DNA from: Janthinobacterium lividum | Lineage (GTDB): Bacteria; Pseudomonadota; Gammaproteobacteria; Burkholderiales; Burkholderiaceae_D | Assembly: GCF_023509035.1 (NCBI RefSeq) | Contig: NZ_CP075583.1 | Span: 3,782,001 to 3,846,000 of the forward strand | Direction of reading: 5' to 3' | DNA: 64,000 nt | In this document: in pieces, positions 16,784-24,969 of the stretch | Position numbering within the stretch: the first letter of the stretch is position 1 | How the letters are laid out: each line of letters opens with the position of its first letter | The notes under the pieces: generated by a model | The model's input: only the letters and a program-made list of their open reading frames with translations | The model's database searches: none | Told to the model about the DNA's origin: nothing | Translations under genes and position numbers: made by a program

Positions 16784-18171
16784 TGGCGACCTTCAGAATG
16801 GCGACCGGCGCCGCCTTGCTGTCACTTTTCAGCCTGCCAGTGCTGGCGGCGCAAGCACCGGGCGCCGACGTGCAAGCGATCGAGCGTGGCCGCTACCTGG
16901 CCACGGCCGGCGACTGCATCGCCTGCCATAGCGTGCCTGGCGGTAAACCGATGGCGGGCGGGCTGTCCCTGGCCACGCCGCTGGGCGCCATCATCGCCAC
17001 CAACATCACGCCGTCGAAAACGCATGGCATCGGTAACTACACGCTGGCGCAGTTTTCCGATGCCGTGCGCCACGGCGTGCGGGCCGACGGCGCGCACCTG
17101 TATCCGGCCATGCCCTACACGGCCTACGCCAAGGTGACCGATGACGACACGGCCGCTCTGTACGCCTATTTCATGCATGGCGTGGCGGCGGTCGATACGG
17201 CGCCGGCAAAACAGACGGACTTGCCATTCCCGTTCAATATCCGCCTGTCGATGGCGGGCTGGAATTGGCTGTTCCTCGACAAAAAACCGTTCGTGGCCGA
17301 TACGTCGAAAAGCATGGAGTGGAACCGGGGCGCCTATCTGGCGCAAGGGCTGGCCCACTGCACCACTTGCCACACGCCGCGCAATGCGCTGATGGCCGAG
17401 CAGTTGTCGAAAGAGCTGGGCGGGGCCGATCTGGGCACGTGGTACGCGCCGAACATCACGTCGGACGTCAACAGCGGCATCGGCAACTGGAGCCAGCAGG
17501 AGCTGGCCGGCTACCTGCGTACGGGCCGCGCGGCCAACAAGGCGCAGGCTGCCGGACCCATGGCCGAAGCGATCGACCATAGCCTGAAGCACCTGAGCGA
17601 TGCGGATTTGAACGCCATCGCGCACTACATCAAGAGCGTGCCCGCCATCCGCGACAAGGCGGATACGCAAGCGGTGACGCAATGGGGACAAGCGGGCGAC
17701 GAGTTGAGTGCCATCCGCGGCGTGCCGCTGCCGCAAAACCTGAACAAGATGTCGGGTGCGCAGCTGTACGATGCGCAGTGTGCCAGCTGCCACCAGGCCA
17801 GGGGCGAGGGCAGTTTCGACGGCAGCTTGCCGCCCCTGTTCCACAATTCGGTGACGGGCCGCAGCAACAGCAATAACCTGGTGATGGCGATCCTCGATGG
17901 GGTGGAGCGCCAAGACGGTGGCAGTGGCCATCTGATGCCTGCCTTCCGCCAGACCCTGTCGGACGAGCAGATCGTCACCCTGGGCAATTACGTGCAGAAG
18001 ATGTACGGCAATCCCGATGTCAAGGTGACGGCGGAACAGGTGACGACCCTGCGCAACGGCGGCGCGCCGTCAAACCTGATCGGCCTGGCACGCGCGGCCA
18101 TCATCGTCGGCGTGCTGGTGCTGCTGGCTTTGCTGGTGTGGTGGCGGGGACGGCGGCGCAAGCCGGTGTAA
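16780..18171 (+). CDS. FAD-dependent glucose/polyol dehydrogenase cytochrome c (beta) subunit
   Basis: A 463-residue tri-haem cytochrome c. A signal peptide is followed by three CxxCH sites (CIACH, CTTCH, CASCH), each in its own cytochrome domain, and a C-terminal membrane anchor (IGLARAAIIVGVLVLLALLV) then an Arg-rich tail. It takes electrons from the alpha subunit and delivers them to ubiquinone. Its ATG overlaps the alpha stop (ATGA, 16780-16783) behind AGGGAGGAAT, so synthesis is coupled. The gamma-alpha-beta order is that of Burkholderia cepacia FAD-GDH. A strong terminator follows. Confidence 0.93.
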   Translation: MMATFRMATGAALLSLFSLPVLAAQAPGADVQAIERGRYLATAGDCIACHSVPGGKPMAGGLSLATPLGAIIATNITPSKTHGIGNYTLAQFSDAVRHGVRADGAHLYPAMPYTAYAKVTDDDTAALYAYFMHGVAAVDTAPAKQTDLPFPFNIRLSMAGWNWLFLDKKPFVADTSKSMEWNRGAYLAQGLAHCTTCHTPRNALMAEQLSKELGGADLGTWYAPNITSDVNSGIGNWSQQELAGYLRTGRAANKAQAAGPMAEAIDHSLKHLSDADLNAIAHYIKSVPAIRDKADTQAVTQWGQAGDELSAIRGVPLPQNLNKMSGAQLYDAQCASCHQARGEGSFDGSLPPLFHNSVTGRSNSNNLVMAILDGVERQDGGSGHLMPAFRQTLSDEQIVTLGNYVQKMYGNPDVKVTAEQVTTLRNGGAPSNLIGLARAAIIVGVLVLLALLVWWRGRRRKPV

Positions 18172-18192
18172 GCCTGAAGTCATGGCAAAGGC

Positions 18193-18229
18193 GGGGGGGC
18201 AGACCTGACAGGGTCTGGCCCCTTTTTTA
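18193..18229 (+). terminator. Rho-independent terminator after the dehydrogenase operon
   Basis: A GC-rich hairpin (GGGGGCAGACC paired with GGGTCTGGCCCC around a short TGACA loop) is followed directly by six T residues. Confidence 0.88.
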
Positions 18230-18286
18230 TGCCTCATGATTGCAACTCGTTTGCATGTGCGATGAATATGTACTATCATTAGTTAC

Positions 18287-18739
18287 ATGAGACGCGACAG
18301 CAAACTATCATCGATCCTCCATGTGCTGCTGCACATGGCCCACGCGGGACGCCCGATGACGTCCGAGGAACTCTCCGGTTACCTGGACACCAATCCCGTG
18401 CTGGTGCGGCGCGTGATGGCCGGCTTGCGCGAGCGCGGCTACGTGGTGTCGGTCAAGGGCCATGGCGGTGGCTGGCGCATCGTCTGCGACTTGCACAGCG
18501 TGACCCTGCAAGACATTTACGTGGCCGTGGGGTCTCCCACCATCTTCGCCATGGGCAATCGCGTCGATCAGCCGGGCTGCCTGGTGGAGCAAGTGGTCAA
18601 CCAGTCGCTGGCCGGCGCCTTTGACGAAGCCGAGGCGCTGCTGATCCAGCGCTTCGGCGCCGTCACCCTGGCCGACCTGGCCGAACGTTTCAGCCAACAA
18701 TACGCCATACACCGAGGAGCACCCCATGCACATTCCTGA
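18287..18739 (+). CDS. Rrf2-family transcriptional regulator
   Basis: A 150-residue winged-helix protein: SKLSSILHVLLHMAHAG, MTSEELSGYLDTNPVLVRRV, then the wing VSVKGHGGGWRIV and effector helix. It lacks the three-Cys [Fe-S] cluster motif of IscR/NsrR. Two Cys remain (VCDLH, QPGCLVEQ), so it may belong to the YwnA/CymR-like branch without a cluster. Its end overlaps the start of the flavoprotein gene by 14 bases, so it probably controls that pair. Confidence 0.9.
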   Translation: MRRDSKLSSILHVLLHMAHAGRPMTSEELSGYLDTNPVLVRRVMAGLRERGYVVSVKGHGGGWRIVCDLHSVTLQDIYVAVGSPTIFAMGNRVDQPGCLVEQVVNQSLAGAFDEAEALLIQRFGAVTLADLAERFSQQYAIHRGAPHAHS

Positions 18740-19649
18740 GCCCCGGGGCGCGGACAGCGCCACGATCTCCGCTCCGTTCGACGCCATCATCGTCGGCGGC
18801 AGCTACGCCGGCCTGTCCGCCGCCACGCAACTGGCGCGCGCCCGCCGCCGCGTGCTGGTGATCGACGGCGGCCAGCGCCGCAACCGCTACGCCAGCCATT
18901 CCCACGGCTTCCTGACCCGCGACGGCAGCGGGACGGCCGCCATCGCCGAAAAGGGCAAGGCGCAACTGCTGGCGTATGCCACCGTGACATGGCTGGAAGG
19001 CACGGCCGCGCAGGCGGCAGCCTGCAGCGATGGCGATGGCTTCAACGTGACCCTGGCGGACGGCAGTGTCGTGCACGGTCGCCGCCTGGTGCTGGCCACC
19101 GGCGTGATCGACGAACTGCCGCCCGTGGAAGGCCTGGCCGCGCGTTGGGGCAGCAGCGTCTTTCACTGCCCGTATTGCCACGGCTATGAACTGGAGCAGG
19201 GCGCCATCGGCGTGCTGGCCACCGGCCCACTGTCCATGCACCATGCGCTGATGCTGCCCGACTGGGGCACGGTCACCTTTTTCCTGAATGGCGCCTTCGA
19301 GCCCGATGCGGCGCAACTGGCGCAACTGGACGCGCGCGGCGTGACGGTGGTGCGCACGCCCGTGGCGCAGATTGACGGGGTGGCCGATGTAGTCTTGGCG
19401 GACGGCAGCCGCCATGCGATGGCCGGCCTGTTCGTGGCGACCCGCACCCGCCTGGCCAGTTCCCTGGCTGGCGAATTGGGCTGCTTGCTGGAACAGGGCG
19501 CCATGGGTCCGTTCGTGCGCACCGACGAGCAAAAGGCCAGCAGCGTGCCCGGCGTCTTTTGCTGCGGCGACGCGGGGCGCATGGCTGGCAGCGTGGCGTT
19601 CGCGGTGGCCGATGGCCCATGGCGGGCGTGGCAGCGCACCGCTCGCTGA
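18726..19649 (+). CDS. NAD(P)/FAD-dependent oxidoreductase, thioredoxin-reductase-like
   Basis: A 307-residue two-dinucleotide-fold flavoprotein: FAD motif VGGSYAGLSAATQLARARRR, the CPYCHGYE redox-active CxxC of thioredoxin reductase, and a C-terminal FAD motif GVFCCGDAGRMAGS. The second nucleotide-binding segment is atypical (GVLATGPLSMHH, without a clear GxGxxA). It likely reduces a small disulfide protein or acts as a low-molecular-weight oxidoreductase; the partner is unknown. It is translationally coupled to the Rrf2 regulator. Confidence 0.88.
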   Translation: MHIPEPRGADSATISAPFDAIIVGGSYAGLSAATQLARARRRVLVIDGGQRRNRYASHSHGFLTRDGSGTAAIAEKGKAQLLAYATVTWLEGTAAQAAACSDGDGFNVTLADGSVVHGRRLVLATGVIDELPPVEGLAARWGSSVFHCPYCHGYELEQGAIGVLATGPLSMHHALMLPDWGTVTFFLNGAFEPDAAQLAQLDARGVTVVRTPVAQIDGVADVVLADGSRHAMAGLFVATRTRLASSLAGELGCLLEQGAMGPFVRTDEQKASSVPGVFCCGDAGRMAGSVAFAVADGPWRAWQRTAR

Positions 19650-19662
19650 TGTTCGGACTGGA

Positions 19663-20430
19663 TCAGGCGGCAAAACCGCCGTCGATTTTCAGCCCGGCGC
19701 CCGTGACGAATGCCGCCTCCGCGCTGGCCAAATAGGCCACCATGCCGGCGATTTCATCGGCCGTGCCGTGGCGGGGCAGGGCCATCAGACCGTGCATCAG
19801 ATCCGCGAAGTCGCCCGTCGGCGGGTTCATGTCGGTGGCGACGGGGCCCGGCTCCACATTGTTGATGGTGATGCCGCGCGGGCCCAGGTCGCGCGACAGG
19901 CCTTGCGTCAGGCCGCTCAGCGCCGATTTGCTCATGGCGTAGGCGGCCGCGCCGCCAAATGGCATGCGGTGCGCATTCGTGCTGCCGATGTTGATGATGC
20001 GCCCGCCCGTCTGCATGTGCGCCACGGCCGCCTTGATGGCGACGAACACGGCGCGCACATTGACGTTCAAGGTCTTGTCGAAGTCTGCCAGCGAAAAGTC
20101 GTCGATGGCGCCGGGCAGGAACACGCCCGCGTTGTTGACGAGGATATCGAGACGGCCAAACTGCGCCGCTACCTTGTCGATGGCCGCCGTCAGGGCGGTG
20201 GCGTCGGCCGCATCGGCCTGCACGCCATGCGCCTTGCCGCCGCTTGCCTCCACCGTGGCGGCCAGTGCCTGCGCTTCGGCGGTGGAGCTTTGATACGTGA
20301 AGACGACGTTGGCGCCCTGGCTGGCAAGGCGGCGCACGATGGCGGCGCCGATGCCGCGCGAGCCGCCCGTCACAAACGCGATCTTGTCTTGCAGTGGCAG
20401 GGAGGTGCTGGTGGTGGCTTGGGTTTGCAT
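19663..20430 (-). CDS. SDR-family oxidoreductase
   Basis: A 255-residue classical short-chain dehydrogenase: cofactor motif TGGSRGIGAA, NNAG motif, Ser of INIGSTN, catalytic YAMSK, and a PG-containing segment VEPGPVATDMNPP. It reduces or oxidises a carbonyl/alcohol using NAD(P)H; substrate unknown. It is divergent from the LysR gene across 123 bp, the typical arrangement of a LysR regulator and its target. Confidence 0.92.
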   Translation of the reverse strand: MQTQATTSTSLPLQDKIAFVTGGSRGIGAAIVRRLASQGANVVFTYQSSTAEAQALAATVEASGGKAHGVQADAADATALTAAIDKVAAQFGRLDILVNNAGVFLPGAIDDFSLADFDKTLNVNVRAVFVAIKAAVAHMQTGGRIINIGSTNAHRMPFGGAAAYAMSKSALSGLTQGLSRDLGPRGITINNVEPGPVATDMNPPTGDFADLMHGLMALPRHGTADEIAGMVAYLASAEAAFVTGAGLKIDGGFAA

Positions 20431-20553
20431 GATGGGCTTTCTGTGTGAGGAGTCGAGGAAGCCAGTATCTGCCTTTCATTCCTGCCGCGCTAGCCATGAA
20501 TCATGACAATCAATTTCAACTATAAGTATCAGATGAGCGGGTAGAATAGGCGC

Positions 20554-21477
20554 ATGGACGCCCTCAATCACTTGCAATCCTTCGTGCTGTCTGCCGAACT
20601 GGGCAGCTTTTCGGCGGCCGCGCGCCGTCTGGGGCTGACGCCGGCCGCCGTCAGCAAGAACGTGGCGCGGCTGGAAGCGAGCCTGGGACTGCGGCTGTTC
20701 CAGCGCAGCACGCGCCGCCTGACCTTGACGGAAGGGGGCGAGCGTTTCCTGCAGCAGATAGGCGGCGCCCTGTCCACCTTGCGCGAAGCGATCGCCGGCG
20801 TGGCCGAAGAGGGCGGCCAGCCGGCCGGCATACTGAAAATCAGCATGGCGCCGTCATTCGGGCGCAGCTATGTGGTACCGCTGCTGGGCGACTTCATCGC
20901 GCGCTACCCGGGCGTGGTTCCCGACTGCCATTTCGACAACCGCCAGGTGGACTTGATCGGCGAAGGGTTTGACGTGGCCATCGGCGGCGGCATCGAGCTG
21001 ACGCCTGGCGTGGTGGCGCGCGAACTGGGCCACGCCCACATCGTCGCCACGGCGTCGCCCGCCTTCATGCAGGGCAAGGCCATGCCCGTGCATCCGTCGG
21101 ACCTGGCGCACCTTGACGGCGTGGCGCGCCGCTCGGCCGGCAGCGGCAGACTGCGCAGCTGGATATTGCGCAATGGCTCGGGCGGCGAAGGCGTTGCCGA
21201 ATGTCGCCCGCGCGCCATCTTCGACGATCCGGAAGCGATGGCGCAGGCAGCCATCCTGGGCGTCGGCGTGGCGCTGCTGCCCATGCCGCACGCGCTGGCC
21301 CATTTGCGTAGCGGCGCCCTGGTCCGCTTGCTGCCCGGCTGGCATGCCGACTCCGGTCCTCTATCTGTTTACTATCCCAGCAAGAAGCTCTTGCCCGCGA
21401 AGACGCGCGTATTCGTCGACTTTTTGCTGGAGCAGTTCCGCCAGCGCGATTTCGCCGCGCAGATACGGCCCGGTTAA
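20554..21477 (+). CDS. LysR-family transcriptional regulator
   Basis: A 307-residue LTTR. N-terminal helix-turn-helix: FVLSAELGSFSAAARRLGLT, PAAVSKNVARLEASLGLRLF. The periplasmic-binding-like effector domain follows from about residue 90. It sits divergent to the SDR gene and probably regulates it. Only 3 bp separate its stop from the DUF4303 gene, so the two are likely co-transcribed. Confidence 0.92.
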   Translation: MDALNHLQSFVLSAELGSFSAAARRLGLTPAAVSKNVARLEASLGLRLFQRSTRRLTLTEGGERFLQQIGGALSTLREAIAGVAEEGGQPAGILKISMAPSFGRSYVVPLLGDFIARYPGVVPDCHFDNRQVDLIGEGFDVAIGGGIELTPGVVARELGHAHIVATASPAFMQGKAMPVHPSDLAHLDGVARRSAGSGRLRSWILRNGSGGEGVAECRPRAIFDDPEAMAQAAILGVGVALLPMPHALAHLRSGALVRLLPGWHADSGPLSVYYPSKKLLPAKTRVFVDFLLEQFRQRDFAAQIRPG

Positions 21478-21480
21478 ACA

Positions 21481-22245
21481 ATGAAAAATCTCATGCCTAG
21501 TAATTACAGCCTGTTTTACACCTTTGACGGCGATCAGCCGGCCCGCTTCCAGGAAACCCGCGTGTTCGGCACGACCGTGTGGACAGCCGCCGGCGTGGCC
21601 ATGACCTGGGGCGAAGAGAGGCGCAAGGACTACGCCAGCGAAGCGCAAGCGCACGCCGCCTACCTGGCCCAGTGCCATGCCGCTCTCACGGATAGCTATA
21701 CCTTGGCGCGCGCCATGCTCATCGACCCGGCCGTATTTGATTTCGCGCTGCTGCAAACGCTGGTGGCGGACGCCGCGCGCCTGGCTTTCGACGCCGTGCG
21801 CCGTGCGCATCCCGAGCAGCACATCAACGCTTTCGCGCTGGTGAGCGACGACAGCGCCATGACCATCGGCCCGATGGCCAACAGCCGCGAAGCGCTGGCC
21901 GCCTCGGAATATGGTGAAGAGATGCTGTGGAATCCGGCCGAATGGGCGTTCGACGAAGGTGGCGCGTACTTCGACAGCGCCTACCGTTTGCTCTTGCAGG
22001 CGCACCGCGGGCTGCCGTTCGACGTCGATTTCGACACCTTCCGCAGCGGTGTGTTTGACGCTTGCATCGCGGCGCTGGCGCAGCTTGACGCCGAAGGGGT
22101 ATTCGGTACGGGCGCGCAGCGCGACGAGGGCGTGCTGCTGTTCGACGTCAGCGACAGCGAGCCGGTGGAAGGCGCGATGGCACGCCTGAATCCGCCAGCC
22201 GTGGTGGCGCGTTTCGAGGCGTGGATGGCCAGCTGGGCGGAGTGA
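21481..22245 (+). CDS. DUF4303 family protein with a WGR-like N-terminal segment
   Basis: A 254-residue cytoplasmic protein. The C-terminal two thirds match the DUF4303 pattern (LLQTLVADAARLAFDAVRRA, INAFALVSDDSAMTIGPMANS, NPAEWAF). The first 70 residues look like a degenerate WGR domain (ARFQETRVFGTTVWTAAGVA, DYASEAQAHAAYLAQCHAAL), a fold usually tied to poly-ADP-ribosylation or molybdate-regulator partners. That link is an inference from pattern. It follows the LysR gene by 3 bp and converges on the phosphoesterase. Confidence 0.75.
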   Translation: MKNLMPSNYSLFYTFDGDQPARFQETRVFGTTVWTAAGVAMTWGEERRKDYASEAQAHAAYLAQCHAALTDSYTLARAMLIDPAVFDFALLQTLVADAARLAFDAVRRAHPEQHINAFALVSDDSAMTIGPMANSREALAASEYGEEMLWNPAEWAFDEGGAYFDSAYRLLLQAHRGLPFDVDFDTFRSGVFDACIAALAQLDAEGVFGTGAQRDEGVLLFDVSDSEPVEGAMARLNPPAVVARFEAWMASWAE

Positions 22246-22255
22246 TGAGTGATGC

Positions 22256-23377
22256 TTACGCCGCCACCAGCCTGAGTCTCGTAATCTCCGCCGGCGCGCC
22301 GATGCGTTTGGGCGGGCCCCAGTAACCGGTGCCGCGGCTGACGTAAATCCACAGGCGGCCGCGCCGGTGAAGGCCCGCCACGTACGGCTGCTGCAGCGGC
22401 ACGAACAAATTCCATGGCCAGAACTGGCCGCCGTGCGTATGGCCCGACAGTTGCAGGTCGTAGCCGGCCGCTTCGGCCTCGGGCGCGCTGCGCGGCTGGT
22501 GCGCCAGCAGGATGCGGGGGATATCGGCGGGTGCGCCGGCGATGGCTGCTTGCGGGTCGCTTTTCTGGGCGGGATCGAAGGCGGCGGCGTTGAAATCGGT
22601 CACGCCGGCCAGCGCCAGGCGCGCACCATCGTGCTCAAGCACAGTGTGTTCGTTCATCAGCACGCGCAAGCCCAGGCGGCGAAATTCCGCCACCCAGGGC
22701 GCGGCGCCCGAATAGTACTCATGGTTGCCCGTGACGAGGAAGACGCCATGGCGCGCGCGCAGCTCGCCCAGCGGCGCCGTATGGCTGCCCAGTTGCGCCA
22801 CCGTGCCATCGACCACGTCGCCCGTGATGGCGATGAGGTCCGCCTGCAGGCCGTTGGCGCGCGCGACGATGGCCTCCACGTAGGCACGCTTGATGGTGGC
22901 GCCCACGTGGATGTCGCTCAGCTGCACGATGGTGTAGCCCTGCAGTGCCGGCGGCAGGCCGGCGATGGGCACGTCGACTTCGCGCACGCGCGCCACCCGG
23001 CGGGCGTTGATGAAGCCAACGACGGTGGCCAGCAGCGCCAGAAGCAGCACGGCCACGGCGGACGCCTGAGCGTGCAGGCGGGTGGCGGGAATCAGCATCA
23101 GCAGTTCACGCAGCACGGTGAGTATGAACAGCGAGGAAAAAAAGCCCATGCACAGCGAGCCGGCCCAGCTCAGACGGTCGGCCAGGCGCGCATCGTTGGT
23201 GACGGCACGGGCGAAGATCGTCATCGGCATCAGCATGGTCGACGCCAGCAAGACCAGGCCGCCCAGCAGCCAGCCGGCCAGGCCGACGGGGACCGAAGGC
23301 AGCAGCAGCCAGCCCAGCAGGGCGTGCAGGGCGCCCAGTATCATGGTGATGCGCAGCAGTGGCGTGCGGGTTGTCAT
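22256..23377 (-). CDS. Membrane-anchored metallophosphoesterase
   Basis: 373 residues. The first 130 contain three to four hydrophobic segments (ALHALLGWLLLPS, AGWLLGGLVLLASTMLM, AVAVLLLALLATVVGF). The rest is a calcineurin-like phosphoesterase with the metal motifs QLSDIHVG, TGDVVDG, GNHEYY and GHTHGGQFWPW. The family resembles YkuE-type or lipid-pyrophosphate hydrolases acting at the membrane; substrate unknown. It lies 70 bp after the last stressosome-operon gene in the same direction and may be a distal part of that transcript. Confidence 0.9.
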   Translation of the reverse strand: MTTRTPLLRITMILGALHALLGWLLLPSVPVGLAGWLLGGLVLLASTMLMPMTIFARAVTNDARLADRLSWAGSLCMGFFSSLFILTVLRELLMLIPATRLHAQASAVAVLLLALLATVVGFINARRVARVREVDVPIAGLPPALQGYTIVQLSDIHVGATIKRAYVEAIVARANGLQADLIAITGDVVDGTVAQLGSHTAPLGELRARHGVFLVTGNHEYYSGAAPWVAEFRRLGLRVLMNEHTVLEHDGARLALAGVTDFNAAAFDPAQKSDPQAAIAGAPADIPRILLAHQPRSAPEAEAAGYDLQLSGHTHGGQFWPWNLFVPLQQPYVAGLHRRGRLWIYVSRGTGYWGPPKRIGAPAEITRLRLVAA

Positions 23378-23447
23378 GTCATGGTTCCAGTGGTGAGGCG
23401 GCCGCCGATTATAGCCGACGCCCTGGGACCAGGCAGCCGCGGCCCGC

Positions 23448-24969
23448 TCAGGGTGCTATATGCAGTCCCAGCATGGCCAGCTTGCCGAAATCGACGGGTT
23501 TGGCGAAGTGTTCGTTGAAGCCTGCCTGCAGGGCGGTCTGGCGGTCGTGTTCCTGGCCATAGCCGGTCAGCGCGACGAGCAGGAATTGCTGGGGTATCGG
23601 CAACTGGCGCAACTGGACGGCTACGTCGTAGCCGCTCATGTCGGGCAGGCCGATGTCGAGAAAGACGATGTCGGGCTTGAATTCCAGGGTGCGCTCGATG
23701 GCTTGCGCCCCCGTGTAGGCCGTGCGCACCGTGTGACCGTACATTTCCAGCAGTTCGGCCAGGGTGTCGGCCGCATCGCAGTTGTCGTCGACGACGAGGA
23801 TGCGCTGGCTGCCGCCGGGCGCTGCCTGCGGCGCTGGCGCGGCCGGCAGCGGCACGTTGGCGTCGAGCGGCAGGATGACTTCGAAGGTGCTGCCCAGCCC
23901 CACGCCGGGGCTGCGCACGCTGACCTGGCCGCCATGCAAGGTCACGAGCTTGCGCACCAGCGACAGGCCGATGCCCAGGCCATCCTGCACCCGGTCGGGC
24001 GAGTGGCCGCTTTGCTCGAACAGGCCGAAGATGCTGTCGATGCTGGCGGCGGCGATGCCGATGCCGTTGTCGCTCAGGCTTATGCGTACGTTGTCGCCTT
24101 CGCGCACGGCGGTAATCACGATGCGCCCGCCCGGCGCCGTGAACTTGGCCGCGTTGAGCAGCAGATTGGCGACGATCTGCGACAGGCGCACGGCGTCGCC
24201 GCAGACCCACAGTTCTTCCAGAGGCAAGTGCACGTCCAGTGCATGGCCGCGCGCTTCGACGCTATGCGAGCTCGTTTCCAGCGCACTGCGGATGACGCTG
24301 GCCAGGCTAACGCTTTCCCATTGCAGCGAGATTTTGCCCTGCGAAATGCGCGACACGTCGAGCAGGTCGTCCACCAGCCGCACGAGATGATCGGTATGGC
24401 GCCCTATGGTGCGGCGCGCATTGTCCTGCACTGCTGGCACGACAGGGTCGAGCTTGCACAGCAGGGCCAGCGCCGTGCGGATGGGGCCCAGCGGGTTGCG
24501 CAATTCGTGCGCGAGAGTAGCCAGGAATTCATCCTTGCGGCGGTCCACGTCGCGCAGCGCGCGCTCGACCCGGCCCAGGCGCAGCAGCGCCTTGACGTTG
24601 GCGATCAGTTCATCCGCCTCGATCGGCTCGACCAGGTAATTGTCGGCGCCGCCGTCCAGGGCGCGGATCTTGTCGGCCGTGCCGATGCAGGAGGCCGACG
24701 TCTGCAGCACCAGGATGGTGTTCGTTTCGGCGCCGCCCTTCAACTGGCGGCACACTTCCAGGCCGTTGATGTCGGGCAGCTTGACGTCGAGGAGGATCAG
24801 GTTGGGGGTGGTCCTGGCGGGCGCGCAGCAGCGCGTCGCCCCCGTTCGAGGCTTCGATGACCTTGAATCCGGCACGTTTGAGGATGTGCGACTTGGCGTA
24901 GCGAGCGCCATCGCTATCATCGACGTTCAGGATCAGAGCATCGCTGTTGTTATCCGGTAGCATGCGCAT
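23448..24969 (-). CDS. REC-histidine kinase-REC hybrid protein, frameshifted in the first receiver
   Basis: Reading order is an N-terminal receiver (NVDDSDGARYAKSHILKRAG, LILLDVKLPDINGLEV), HisKA with HELRNPLGPIRTAL, HATPase (DNGIGI, GLGIGLSLVRKL) and a C-terminal receiver (RILVVDDNCDAADTLAELL, VFLDIGLPDMSG). The receiver start (ATG 24969 or 24963) is in a different frame from the rest. Removing one base from the G5 run at 24804-24808 (C5 on the coding strand) restores RARQDHPNLILLDVKLPD, so this is probably a sequencing indel. It overlaps the upstream kinase gene by about 20 bases and ends the stressosome operon, a likely phosphorelay partner. Confidence 0.88.
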
